Assembly: GCA_015143295.1 (NCBI GenBank)
Contig: JABCRI010000150.1
Span: forward strand, 1 to 64,000
Direction of reading: 5' to 3'
From: Tetracentron sinense
Lineage: Eukaryota > Streptophyta > Magnoliopsida > Trochodendrales > Trochodendraceae
Length of the DNA: 64,000 bases
Both the position numbers and the translations under genes were made by a program. The first letter of the stretch is position 1; every line of letters starts with the position of its first letter. The notes under the pieces were generated by a model. That model saw only the letters and a list, made by a program, of their open reading frames with translations. It was not told the DNA's origin and ran no database searches. This document shows positions 23,824-32,139 of this stretch, piece by piece.

Positions 23824-26800
23824 ATTTGTGGGTGGTCTGAATGGTCCCTCTCTCTCTCTGATATTGGGTGGACCAAATGGTCCCCTTTCTCCTGTGGGTA
23901 AACTGTTCCTAATTTTTGTTTCTTGTTCTTTTTTACTCAAATTTAAATGCCCCCATTCTTATGGAGGTAAATATTGAAAATTTTGAGATAGGTTAAGTCT
24001 CAATAGACTGGCTATATGGTCTCTAGGACAATTTTTATTCTTTTATTTCCATCTCCTACGAGGCATCAAATATTTCTATCGTGCTTCTGGAGTAGGTAGT
24101 ATAACAACACAAGACTACATCATTCATATGTGAATGTGCTTGCTACTTACAACTAAATTTAAGAAAATGCATATGCTTTCAATCTTCAACACCAAGAAAA
24201 TATAATCCTAACGTCATGTGTGTGTGTGTGTGTGTGTATAAAATACATATTAGAAACAAAATTAAGATTGGATTTTGGCCTAACCTGAACAGTATTTGCT
24301 CCAAGGAGAATAAATTCAACAGCATCACCACCTGACTCAACTCCCCCAATACCAGAAAGTGAATAGTCCTTATCACCAAATTCTGACTTCATCATTTGTG
24401 CAATTCTCATCACTTTTCCAAGTGCAATAGGGTGGACTGCCTTGGAAGAATATCCACCAGGAGTGGAGTACCTAAACTCAACAATATAAAATGTGACAAT
24501 TTGAAAGAATTAGAAACATTCTCGGAATAATGATGAGGTAGAACTTTGTCATATAATTAAATTCAAGGTAAAAATGGCTAACCCCTCAACACAAGGCTCA
24601 GGACGTAAAGTATCAAGATTGATTCCCATGACACTCATGATTGTGTTAATGGCAGCAATCCCCTCACACCCTGATGTCAGAGCCACCCTGGCTGGCTGCA
24701 TACAAACAAAAGGATTGATAATATTATTTGTATAGGATACTTCAAGTAAAAAAAAAAACTTTGTACAATGACACAAATGCTATTATAGAATGGTATTTAT
24801 CTGGATGTGCATTTTTCTTGAATTCAAATCTTGAAAAAATACGTGTAAATGTAAATGAGTCAATCTAAAATGCATTTTAAGACATGGTCTTTCTGAGAGT
24901 GCCATTTGGGCTTGTTTTCTTTGACGTGGTTTCGTAGTTTGTCGGAGAAAGCCCAGAAAATTGTGGTGCCTGTGAGTTTTCTTAATGAGTAACAATAGCA
25001 AACCAATCCTTTGAGGACGTGTGGGAACTGACCTTCCCCAGATGCCATGTCAATCCTAGATTCCTCTTGGTGACCTGCGACCGATATAGCCCGCAGTTTT
25101 GGCTTACCTTTATGGGAATAAGTTTGACCAAAGTTATGGCTTTTAATAGAGCAAAATGGTGGACCAGGATTTGCCTTTCCGAACCCAAGTATTCGGGATA
25201 AGGCATTGATGATGATCATTTATAGGAATAGGAATTGCAGTCACCTAGAGCATCCCTGGGATTGATTAGGTGTCTAAGGAAGGTTGGTTCCTACATATGC
25301 AAGGCAAACACCAACTAAAATAGAAATCCTTAATCTGTTGCTTGACTGTTAGTGGAAGTGACACATGAAATTCCTCAGAATTGGGTGCACGAGCTAATAC
25401 ATTAAAGAAGCATTCCTCTCTGAAGTCTGAACCAACAAAAAGAACTTTTGGGATCACATTTCCAGTCTATAAGAATGGGTTGAACAAAATCTTACGTATG
25501 GACTCTAAAGCTAAAAGAAAATACATAGACTTGTGTTTAATTTTTATTTGCATCAAGGCTTCTCACTATGAAAGAAAGTTATTATTTTTTATTCTTCCAT
25601 AGAACCTTCAAAGCAAATCTGAGATGCAAGTATCACAACCAACAATGATGCACACACACGCTGTAATTGAACACAGGTAAGATGCAAATTTATTCTTTCC
25701 CCTGTCAAAAGTTAAAAATTTAAATATGAAAACATGATCGATAAAAGCAAGTCACAGAAAAAAAAACAGTAATAGTAAGCCAACCTCTGAAATGTCAGTG
25801 ATGTTTGGAGTCATCTTTGCCCACACGGGAATGGTGGCTTTCGCATTTATCCATCCACATACCTCCTCCAACAGCACACAGTCTTGCCCAACGGCAGCAC
25901 CCATTTTACGCTCTGGCATACCATGAGGGCATGAGAAGTTGATTTCAAAGGCATCCTGAACAACAATAACAAAATCAACGATGACACAAGCCTCTGATGA
26001 AAGAATAACTTGAATGAATTAAAATTTTAGATAATGACGATAACTGTGAGAGCTTACAACTCCAGTTTCTTCGACTCGCTCAATAAGTTCTTCCCAGGCA
26101 GCTTTGTCATATTCCTCCATAATTGAAGCAATGAGGATCCTATCTGGGTATTCCTCTTTTAACTGCTTGAATTCTTTCAGCATTGTTTCAAGGGGTCTGT
26201 CACTGATGAGCTCAATATTCTCCCACCCAATAATTTGTCCTTTGGCTGAGCCATTTGCTCCTGCTCGAAGCCGAGCATATCGAGGGGTCACATTTACAAC
26301 TTTAGCAGCATCCAGTGACACCTAAAGAAATACAATTCAAGATTACAGACTTATCTTCAAACGTGGAAAATAACTGCAATAATATAATTGTGATTGTGTA
26401 ACACTTGGAGAAAAAACAATGATCGTGTTCACCCTTGGAGATACTCATAATTAACTTTTTAATCAAGTCTAAACATCCACTGAATCCAACACAATAACCA
26501 TAAAACATTTTGAAGCTTTGACCTCATGGAGAGGTTCATCCTTGAGAAGCAATATGCTCAAGGAGGCTGAGAATTCCTAGCAGACAAAGCCTAGCCAAGT
26601 CCCAGCTACTTCAACATATTCTGATCAATGTTCTTTTGGATGGTGCCAAGGAATAACACTCGGGAAATAATCCAGCTTATCAAATGGTAAAATCACCTAG
26701 AGGGAATGAGGGATAGACTTGGGAATAGCTGATCTTTTCAGTGTGTCCTTCCAATTGGGATGGTCGTGGCCTGGCTATATGCCCCCATATGTGTGGTATA

Positions 26801-28336
26801 TACTATATACCAAGGATACCAGGCTAGAATTTCTTAGAATATTGCATTGATACTGATAGGATACGACATGGTAGAGACCAAGGATACCCTTCGACCCATA
26901 TCGACACCAATTCCAATAAAATCAGCATTGAGCTACATATCTTGTAAAACATTTACACTAAGAAGTGAAAGGGGAAAAAACCAAACTTACTGAAATAACT
27001 GAAAATGGTTTACAGAAGAGGGATGATCAGGTGCTGACCATATCAGCTGAATATTATGGCAAATCCCAAAAAATCACTTATCCATTCATGAACAGATGGT
27101 GGATGGGAGTGGGACCCACCTCCCGGATCCATAGCTCACCCAAGTGCAGCAATCAATGTCATGGTAGGATTCTGGTCCTTTGGGTGTACTCATTCCTCTT
27201 GTAAACAAGGTTTGAAATTTCGTTGAAATTTCACGAAATTTCGGTTTCGGGGAACCCCAACGATATCGAAACTGGGTTTATTTCGAAAATCGGAATTTCG
27301 GCCGAAATCTGATTTTTTATTTTTAAATAGGTTTTTTTTTTTTTTAATTAAAATTCTGAAATATTTCGAAAATTTATATATTAATTTTAAAAATAAAATA
27401 ATAATATTTATATAAATATATAAAATTTTAGTAAAATATTATTTTTTAACATATATATTAATAAAATATATATAATTAATAAAATATTAATATTTCGGAT
27501 TTTGAAATTTCGCCGAAATCCCGCAATTTTTCGGGATTTCGGTTTCAGGTTGGCTGGCGGAAATCGTCGCAAATTTCAAAATTAAAACCCTTGCTTGTAA
27601 AAATGACCATTATTGCTGCGTTTTGAGCTGGCCTTTTCTTTTTCTTTTTTTTCATTTTACTCTAATCTGATTATTGATGTTAATTGTGTTCTAATAGAAA
27701 TGATCACTAATTCGTATAAATCTTATTTTAAAAATGTTAACCAAATAGTAATAAAGATGAAATTAAATTTTGAGATCACCCAGCACATACGCATTGAATC
27801 CATCCGAGATTCAGTAAAGAAATGAAACAACAATCACCAAAAACAAAACCAGAGGAATTGAAACCAAACACTGCTTAACTATTTTATCAAATAGATCTTA
27901 ATAAAACAAAGTAATAATAAAATTACGATTTCGAAATCAGAATAATTGTCAGACGACTACAATTCAGATCAAATCTCAAGCTTACCAACAAATCTCTCTC
28001 AACGATCAAGGATCAACAAACCAAAAACTGATTACCCTCAAATTACAGAAGAAAATCAAACAAAATTACCGTTTTCGCAATCACAGCACCCCAACCTTCA
28101 TCAAAAGCCCTCTTCATAACCGTGTAATTGGTCCCAGGAGGTCCTGAACCAATAACAAAAGGATTCGGCATATGCAAACCATTAACAGTAATACTAAGAT
28201 CAGGCTCCGGTTGAGCCTCAGAAGCAAAAACCCTAAATCCAATCCTGCTTCTCTTAATAAAACTCGATCGACGAATCCTCGGAAACTCAACGGCCGAGCT
28301 CCTCCCACTGATCCGAGATGAACCGAGAGACGCCAT
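11831..28336 (-). CDS. PYD1: Dihydropyrimidine dehydrogenase (NADP+), plastid-type PYD1
   Basis: This gene reduces uracil and thymine to the dihydro forms with NADPH, the first step of pyrimidine breakdown; the plant enzyme is plastidial. Seven exons on the minus strand, all with GT-AG borders: 28336-28070, 26321-26058, 25955-25785, 24695-24583, 24471-24285, 12565-12456, 11987-11831. They sum to 1269 nt, or 422 codons plus TGA, close to the roughly 426 residues I recall for the Arabidopsis protein. Residues 1-45 are Ser/Arg-rich, like a transit peptide. Then come TVNGLHMPNPFVIGSGPPGT, NFSCPHGMPERK (about 183-194), TPNITDIS and GCEGIAAINTI. The phosphate-binding loop SGIGGVESG is at about 311-319. 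The C-terminus is SDKDWTGDGFVKETESMVSN. Fold: FMN-binding dihydroorotate dehydrogenase-like barrel. No frameshift or stop was seen. A possible AATAAA lies on the minus strand near 11640. Assignment is by motif recognition, not a search. Confidence 0.95.
12840..13640. other. Intronic sequence without recognised features
   Basis: This part of PYD1 intron 5, before the copia insertion, has no recognisable coding motif or terminal repeat. Open frames on both strands at 13036-13321 are mutual shadows in AT-rich DNA. Confidence 0.4.
13643..13841 (+). repeat. 5' LTR of the intronic copia element
   Basis: It is alignable along its length to 19325-19532. Shared blocks include GGTGTGATACACCAGATCC and GGGATTAGAGAGTAGAACTC. 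The 3' boundary is set by the adjacent primer-binding site and by the flanking GATTT repeat; a TG...CA ending three bases shorter is an alternative. Confidence 0.85.
13910..14620 (+). pseudogene. copia gag remnant
   Basis: Gag-like blocks include AKEIGDKATRTYSQR (before 14085) and the UBN2-type sequence YQLRQEIATLRQGEKSLSTY followed by YSTLQDLWEELDHF (about 14100-14210). A frame change then leads to LNPKFEVTRIQILGRDELSS (about 14290-14350). A duplicated PPRKIRPP/PPQKTRPP linker precedes a partial zinc-knuckle-like CEHCWK. Frames are broken at least three times. Confidence 0.75.
14625..14715 (+). repeat. Fragment shared with the 33.7-42.0 kb repeat
   Basis: The sequence ACATTAGTAACACAATGGTC...TTATCATCAAAATTATTAAG...CTTTAGGCTAATA interrupts the copia gag-protease region. 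It closely resembles 41908-41993 (ACATTAGTAACACAAATGTC...TTATCATCAAAATCAAAGAT...CCTAAGGCCAATA). It is therefore a fragment of a different dispersed repeat inside the copia element. Confidence 0.6.
15068..16080 (+). pseudogene. copia protease/integrase remnant
   Basis: It begins with a decayed protease region (ASDHMTS near 15060, LSYVLHVPNLSTNLLSISSL near 15200). Next comes the GAG-pre-integrase segment (RLWHSRLSHLSFKSLQ near 15425), then the integrase core. Of the D,D,E acidic residues, the first is present (LIHSDAWAP) and the glutamate region is present (PQKNGVSERKNRHLLEVARS). The usual RSDN motif around the second Asp reads RSNN (about 15800), so that residue is lost. Stops and frame changes break it further. 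Confidence 0.82.
16497..17565. mobile_element. Non-autonomous hAT element nested in copia
   Basis: The flanks carry a perfect 8-bp target-site duplication, CCCAATTC (16489-16496 and 17566-17573). The termini are short inverted repeats: left CATGGTATCAAAA, and right, reverse-complemented, CAAGGTATAAAAC. The 8-bp duplication and CA-ended short inverted repeat are diagnostic of the hAT superfamily. The 1069-bp interior is AT-rich and non-coding, with a direct repeat of CATTAACCTTATTATAAAT-type sequence near 16790-16920. Deleting it together with one copy of the duplication restores continuity of the copia region between integrase and reverse transcriptase. Confidence 0.88.
17574..19300 (+). pseudogene. 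copia reverse transcriptase/RNase H remnant
   Basis: Reverse-transcriptase blocks in order: WRDAIMEEMRALVKNDTWEM, IERYKARLVAKGYTQ, GIDYKETFAPVAKM (about 17810-18040), then LKKSIYGLKQSPRAWFERFS (about 18200), then the catalytic YVDDIVVTGND at about 18355 in another frame. RNase H follows: DADWAG, DKRSTTGYCTFLGGNLITW, RSSTEAEYKAM and KHIEIDRHFIREQ (18850-19180). Frame changes near 18075 and 18349 and stops at about 18512, 18698, 18881 and 19134 make it non-functional. Confidence 0.88.
19325..19532 (+). repeat. 3' LTR of the intronic copia element
   Basis: It matches the 5' LTR with scattered substitutions and small indels (for example an extra CTTGAT-type insertion near the end). It is preceded by the purine tract at 19316-19324 and followed by the GATTT repeat at 19533-19537. 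Confidence 0.85.
19544..20863. mobile_element. 1.3-kb inverted-repeat element abutting the copia 3' LTR
   Basis: Left end GAGTGGTGATAGGCACACCC, and right end, reverse-complemented, GGGTGGTTTTATGCGCACCC. Homology continues for about 45 bp through GATGATTATACCACATT. The flanks read TTAAATAA (19536-19543) and ATAAATAA (20864-20871), a 7/8-bp duplication. It overlaps the GATTT flank of the copia LTR, so it inserted right at the LTR edge. It contains a direct duplication (19980-20144 and 20207-20373) and no coding sequence. Confidence 0.7.
19980..20373. repeat. Direct duplication of about 166 bp with a 62-bp spacer
   Basis: Copy 1 (19980-20144) and copy 2 (20207-20373) both run from GTTCCAAAAGAA to CATTTTGTTCTATGTA. 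They share AACTTGGGTTCCT, TTAGAACCATTTTA/AATTAATGCAATG and CCTATCCTTCTTGTT. The spacer, ACCCGAAAGGACTAGTC...AAAAAAAAAAG, looks like a short independent insertion with an A-rich end. Confidence 0.75.
20880..22080. other. Intronic sequence without recognised gene
   Basis: Part of PYD1 intron 5. A 21-22 bp unit (AATGAAAGAGAAAAATGAGG) is tandemly duplicated at about 20871-20911. No supported coding or RNA feature is present. Confidence 0.4.
22085..22202 (+). pseudogene. Acidic C-terminal coding remnant, possibly hAT-type transposase tail
   Basis: One frame reads VLEAEGHYDLKDVAPSSSES, then LENEDGANIDDLDDDAAFK and a stop at about 22200. The acidic, aspartate-rich ending resembles the C-terminal tails of plant hAT-type transposase proteins. 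It is too short to assign firmly, and the upstream domains are absent. It could equally be the 3' exon of another transposon gene. Confidence 0.3.
22203..23284. other. Intronic sequence without recognised features
   Basis: AT-rich intron sequence. The open frame at 22382-22714 is low-complexity, hydrophobic and unconvincing. Nothing else can be supported. Confidence 0.4.
23285..23760 (+). pseudogene. RTE-type LINE C-terminal remnant with internal duplication
   Basis: Read with frame corrections, the translation gives SIIHKDGKILEDVAHKNRVV, then ASRVLCNRCILMKPEEIF, then TTIRPIMLYGA, and later RWFGHVQK. This is the order of the C-terminal part of RTE-clade reverse transcriptases of plants (the usual segments are SIIHK.G.I.EDV.HRI, RPAMLYG.ECW and RLRWFGHV). 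The final segment occurs twice (near 23605-23620 as KWFGHI-like, and near 23728-23750), so the tail is duplicated. Stops throughout. Confidence 0.7.
23785..23822. repeat. CT microsatellite
   Basis: An uninterrupted TC dinucleotide run of about 36 bases in PYD1 intron 5. A second interrupted TC tract follows at about 23849-23861. Confidence 0.9.
24217..24238. repeat. TG microsatellite
   Basis: A run of about ten TG dinucleotides just inside the donor side of PYD1 intron 5, about 45 bp from the exon 5 border. Confidence 0.85.
24696..25784 (-). other. PYD1 intron 3
   Basis: A 1089-bp intron bordered by GTTGGC and TGCAG. Several minus-strand open frames in it (24860-25219, 25266-25457) lack recognisable motifs and splice context. 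I saw no terminal-repeat element here. Confidence 0.7.
26322..28069 (-). other. PYD1 intron 1
   Basis: A 1748-bp intron, donor GTAATT and acceptor TTCTTTAG, phase 0 between ...IAKT and V-S-L-D. It carries a 388-bp hAT MITE at 27206-27593; the rest is unremarkable AT-rich sequence. Confidence 0.85.
27206..27593. mobile_element. 388-bp hAT MITE in PYD1 intron 1
   Basis: A perfect 8-bp target-site duplication, CTTGTAAA, flanks it (27198-27205 and 27594-27601). The ends are inverted: left CAAGGTTTGAAATTTCG, and right, reverse-complemented, CAAGGGTTTTAATTTTGAAA. The interior is dominated by GAAATTTCGG-type repeats that pair with each other in inverted orientation. Length, short CA-ended repeats and 8-bp duplication fit a non-autonomous hAT element. 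Confidence 0.85.
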
Positions 28337-28450
28337 GAGTAGCGGATTCTTGTGCGAATTAGGGTTTCAGAGGTGGAAGATGAAGATGGAATCTGAATTG
28401 AATCTCAGTTTAATGAATCGTTTACGTCTTTTGCAATTGGATACAACTGT

Positions 28451-28456
28451 CTTATA
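28451..28456 (-). promoter_or_regulatory. Candidate TATA box of PYD1
   Basis: On the minus strand AGCTATAAGACAG lies about 115 nt upstream of the PYD1 ATG, with a CCAAT motif between it and the start codon. Position and sequence suit a core promoter. There is no transcript evidence in the window, so this is inference. Confidence 0.3.
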
Positions 28457-28603
28457 GCTGCTGACTTATTTAGATTGGAACATTGGAACTGTCTTAATTC
28501 TTAGGTGTAATAGTCAATAGTCGCGGTCTAGCATTTGCTGATGCTCTTCCTTCTATCTGTAGGCCTCTTTATTCAAACCATGGGCTTTTGTGCTGCAGAA
28601 AAG

Positions 28604-30630
28604 GAGATCGAATCATAGCCAATCGCGATTGAATTCGGGGAGAATTCAATCTCACCCACATGTCAACGCGTGTCCCTTTTAATCTTTATTAACCGTAGTT
28701 AATATTCACTTACCCTTAAGAGTTTAATAATTTAACCTTGGTTTTTTTTAATTTTTTTTAAAATATAATCCCAGGGTTAAATTTTAAGGGTTTTTGTGTG
28801 TCATCAGATTTGCAAATACACTGTTGTGAAAAACAATTTTGTAAACTTTTTTATATTTTTTTATAAAAGATAAAAATTTTATTACTTGAAAGTAATCATA
28901 GATTTACATAAACTGAATAGCACGACTAGTGAGCCTTATAACAAGTAGAGCTTAACTCATGGTTTTGCAACAGTTTGACAAACAACCTTAATAACGATAG
29001 GTTTTCGTTTGTTATTATTAGGAAAGTGACTATTATGCCCTTCAGATATTTTTTTACTCTCACAAATTCTTTAGCTATCTTGAATTATGGTTAATAAGTT
29101 TTAACTCTTGTGATTAAAATTCACACCCTTAGGGATAAAGCATCTAATCCTGGTTAATTTTTAACGCGTCCCCTTTAACTTAGGTTAAGACACATTAACC
29201 CTTTTTAAAGCATAAACCTTGGTTTTAATAGAAAAAATTAACTTGTCCCCTTTGAACTGCCTTTAACTGTGGTTAAGATTCACTCATCCTTAGGGTTAAA
29301 GCATCTAATCTTGATTTTTAGAAAAAATTAACGTGTCCCTTTTTAAATCCCTTTAACTGTGGTTAAGATTCACTCACCCCTAGGATTAAAACATCTAACT
29401 TTGGTTTTAGAAAAAAAAAATTAAAAGTGTCCCCTTTTAACTCTCTTTAACAATGGTTAAGATCAACTAACCCTTAGAGTTAAAGCATCTAACCTTGGGT
29501 TTTAGAAGAAAAAAAATTAAACCTATCTTTTAATTGTGGTTAGGGTTCATTAACCCTTATGGAAGGGGACATGTTAATTTTTTATTTTTTTTTAATACCA
29601 AGGACCAAGGTAAGATGCTTTAACCCTAAGCGAGTTAAAGGGGACACCTTAAATTTTTAATTAAATGCGTTAATCCTAAGGGTAGTAAACCTTAACTACG
29701 GTTAAAAGGAGAAAAAAGACACTCGATTTTTTTTTTCTAAATACCAAAGTTAGATTTTTTAACCATAAGAGGGTGAATGAATCTTAACCATAGTTAAAGG
29801 GAGTTAAAAATGACACGTTAATTTTTCCTCTTTTTTCTTCTTCTAAAAATCAAGTTAGATGCTTTAACCCTAAGGATAAATGAATCTTAACCATAGTTAA
29901 ATAAGTTCAAAGAAGACATGCTAATTTTTTTTCTTTTAAAACCAAGGTTAGATGCTTTCACTCTAAGGGTTAGTATATCTTAACCTAAGTTAAAGGAAGT
30001 TAAAGGGGACGCGTTAAAAATTAACTAGGGTTAGATGTTTTATCCCTAAGGGTGTGAATCTTAATCAATAGGGTTAAAACTTATTAATCATAATTCAAGG
30101 TAGTTAAAGGCTTTGTGAGAGTAAAAAATATCTGAAGGGTATAATAGTCATTTTCCTAACAATAACAAATGGAAGCCTAATGATACTAAGGATTGAGGTT
30201 CCTTGTCTAATGTGTGCAAAACCTTGAGTTAATTTGCAAAACCGGTTCTCATAACAGTGTATTTGCTGGTAGACAGCAGCTTATATAAACCCCTAAAAAT
30301 TTTTTAACCCCAAGGTTTCTTCTTGTTTGAATAATTGGACGTTGAACCAATGGAATATGATGGGAGTTGCTTGTCTCCTGGACACTGCTCCGCTATGCGC
30401 TATTCATGCTGCTGTGGTAGAGAAGGCTGAATTCGAAGATGGTTATTGGTTACATTTCGTGCTTTTGCTTTTCACCATTGAAGAGACCTATGGTCACTGC
30501 TAAACGCTTCTGGTCCCAAAGATTCGGGCTTGCTATTTCTGACTCTAAAGGTTAATAAATCTTAACCACGGTTAATAGGGATTAAAAAAGAAATGTGTTG
30601 AAATGTAGGTGCGATTGAATTCTCTCATAT
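28604..30630. mobile_element. 2-kb Mutator-type fold-back MITE with tandem interior
   Basis: The outer ends are inverted: left GAGAATTCAATCTCACCCAC, and right, reverse-complemented, GAGAATTCAATCGCACCTAC. A second nested inverted repeat lies inside (CAAATACACTGTTGTGA near 28813 against CAAATACACTGTTATGA, reverse-complemented, near 30250). It continues through CTATTATGCCCTTCAGATAT and AATTTTTAACGCGTCCCC. The arms consist of tandem units of about 100-115 bp (TTAACTGTGGTTAAGATTCA ... GGTTAAAGCATCTAACCTTGG ... GTGTCCCCTTT), forward at about 29140-29560 and inverted at about 29570-30070. The termini match the 31409-32139 element, which has a 9-bp duplication. A clean duplication was not found here because the right end looks truncated. 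Confidence 0.75.
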
Positions 30631-30650
30631 AGAAGATGAGGCTTTGCTTT

Positions 30651-30670
30651 TTGGGGGGGGGGGGGGGGGG
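30651..30670. repeat. G homopolymer
   Basis: A run of about 18 G residues joins two related MITEs. The length may vary between reads or alleles. Confidence 0.8.
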
Positions 30671-30840
30671 TCACAACCAATTATGAGAACAGTTTTTTTT
30701 AACGAGAGTTAAAAGTTTTTTCTAAAAATCTAAGTTAAATTATTGAATTTTGAATCCTAAATTCCTAATCATAGTTAATAAAAGTAAACTAACACGTGTT
30801 AGACATGTGGGTGAGATTTAACCCCAAGGCAATCGACTGT
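30669..30840. mobile_element. Short relative of the Mutator-type MITE family
   Basis: It begins GGTCACAACCAATTATGAGA and ends ACACGTGTTAGACATGTGGG followed by TGAGATTTAACC, matching the left end and inverted right end of the 31409-32139 element. A reduced core (AAAATCTAAGTTAAATTATTG...AATCATAGTTAATA) lies between. It appears internally deleted. Confidence 0.55.
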
Positions 30841-31081
30841 CGTTTTTGAACGCGAATTATTCACCCGTAGCCGTTCAAGTTGTACAACAATGCCCACGTG
30901 ATTTGCCAACTCAACATTTCTGTACGTGACTTCAGCAGATTTGTGCCCTGCGACGAAAACAGCCTATCCTTTCCATCTTTTTTTTTTTCTTTTTTGATAA
31001 TTAGTGATCGGACTTCGTAGAAGCTAAATCTTCTTTCTATTTTCAAATGGATGTAAAGATTATAACGGTAAACTGGCCCAT

Positions 31082-31265
31082 TAGAGGGCCACCTAGTGTA
31101 TGAATGGTCTAATAGCCACATCATCTCAAAATGACTAAAGCAAAATGCACATCCATGAAGGAGTCTTAGTCTTAATGGGCCACCTAGTGTATGAATGGTC
31201 TAATAGCAACATCATCTCAAAATGACTTAAAGCAGAATGCACATCCATGAAAGAGTCTCAGTCTT
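31082..31265. repeat. 91-bp tandem duplication
   Basis: Two copies with a period of 91 bp, each containing GGGCCACCTAGTGTATGAAT, CATCATCTCAAAATGACT and GCACATCCATGAA, differ at only a few sites. It is non-coding, and no terminal structure indicates a transposon. Confidence 0.85.
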
Positions 31266-31408
31266 CTAGATAGGCTGTGCATACTAGTCTAGTTCACGTG
31301 GGAGAGGTGATTTTTTTTTTTGTTCAAGGTTATCTTTTAAGACACTCTAAATGCACACACCCAATTAGACATATGGGCTCTAATTTTCCAATTAATACAA
31401 GAGAAAAG

Positions 31409-32139
31409 GATATGGGATCACAACCAATTGTGATTGAAGTCGGAGAGAGTTTAGTCGCACAAGGAGGCCAACACGTGTCCTTTTATCTCCTAGTAATTTT
31501 GGTTAAGATGAATTAGTCTGGGATACTCCCAAAGTGTACTCCCATATATACTCCCAAATCCTAACCATTTATCTCAATTATTAAACGGTTAGGATTCCTG
31601 CTAACGTGGCAATAGAAAAGATAAAATAAACCAACTGAAATCCTGACCCTTAGTGGTTTGTTATAAACGGTTAGGATTAGGGAGTACCCATAGACTGACT
31701 CGGTTAAGATTTCATTAATCTTAGGAGTTCAACAATATAACCTTAGTTTTTAGGAAACATTTTTAAAAAAAATATTGACATCTAGTTAAAAACTTTTAAA
31801 AATTAGTGTTAATATTTTTTCCTTATAAAAACTAAGGTTAGATTGTTGAACCCAGGGGCGGAGTCGGCATGCCCCCCAATTTTTTTGACAATCCTTTATA
31901 GGATGGTATTAAATTGTGGCTCACACACAATTTTTAATTTTATTAGTATAGTTGGCCCCCAAATTTTTTTGTCTTATATATATAGTGCACCCCTCCCCCT
32001 CCCCCTCGGAAAAATTCCTGGCTCCACCCCTGGTTGAACCCTAGTAAATATTAACCACAATTAGTAGGGGTTAAAAGGAACACGTGTTGACTTGTGGGTG
32101 TGATTGAACTCGTCCTGCAATTGGCTGTGATCCTATCTC
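31409..32139. mobile_element. Mutator-type MITE with perfect 9-bp target duplication
   Basis: The flanks AGAGAAAAG (31400-31408 and 32140-32148) form a perfect 9-bp duplication, the Mutator hallmark. The ends are inverted: GATATGGGATCACAACCAAT and, reverse-complemented, GAGATAGGATCACAGCCAAT. Homology extends through CAACACGTGT and the AACC-rich core. It is split by a second MITE at 31510-31701. It is non-coding and serves as the best-defined reference copy for the related elements at 28.6 and 30.7 kb. Confidence 0.85.
31510..31701. mobile_element. 192-bp Mutator-type MITE nested in another MITE
   Basis: A perfect 9-bp duplication, GGTTAAGAT (31501-31509 and 31702-31710), flanks it. The ends are inverted: GAATTAGTCTGGGATACTCC and, reverse-complemented, GAGTCAGTCTATGGGTACTC. 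Internal inverted segments AATCCTAACCATTTAT / AATCCTAACCGTTTAT allow an extended hairpin. The target lies within the core of the surrounding element, so this insertion is younger than that one. Confidence 0.85.

Larger units (their letters stand above)
12566..24284 (-). other. PYD1 intron 5, 11.7 kb, transposon-filled
   Basis: The intron starts GTTAGGCC after ...NTVQ and ends ...TATATAG before V-C-T-G-V, phase 0. The other five introns are 1748, 102, 1089, 111 and 468 bp, so this one is exceptional. It contains a Ty1/copia element (13643-19532, plus strand, antisense to the gene), a hAT element inside that, an inverted-repeat element abutting its 3' LTR (19544-20863), an acidic C-terminal coding remnant (about 22085-22200) and an RTE remnant (23285-23760). 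Exons on both sides are intact. Confidence 0.9.

Noticed and set aside
24860..25219. 119-codon minus-strand open frame in PYD1 intron 3
   Set aside because: No recognisable motif; it lies within a well-defined GT-AG intron and overlaps open frames on other frames.
29140..30070. CRISPR-like or satellite array
   Set aside because: Units are diverged, contiguous and inverted about a centre inside MITE ends; there are no unique spacers.
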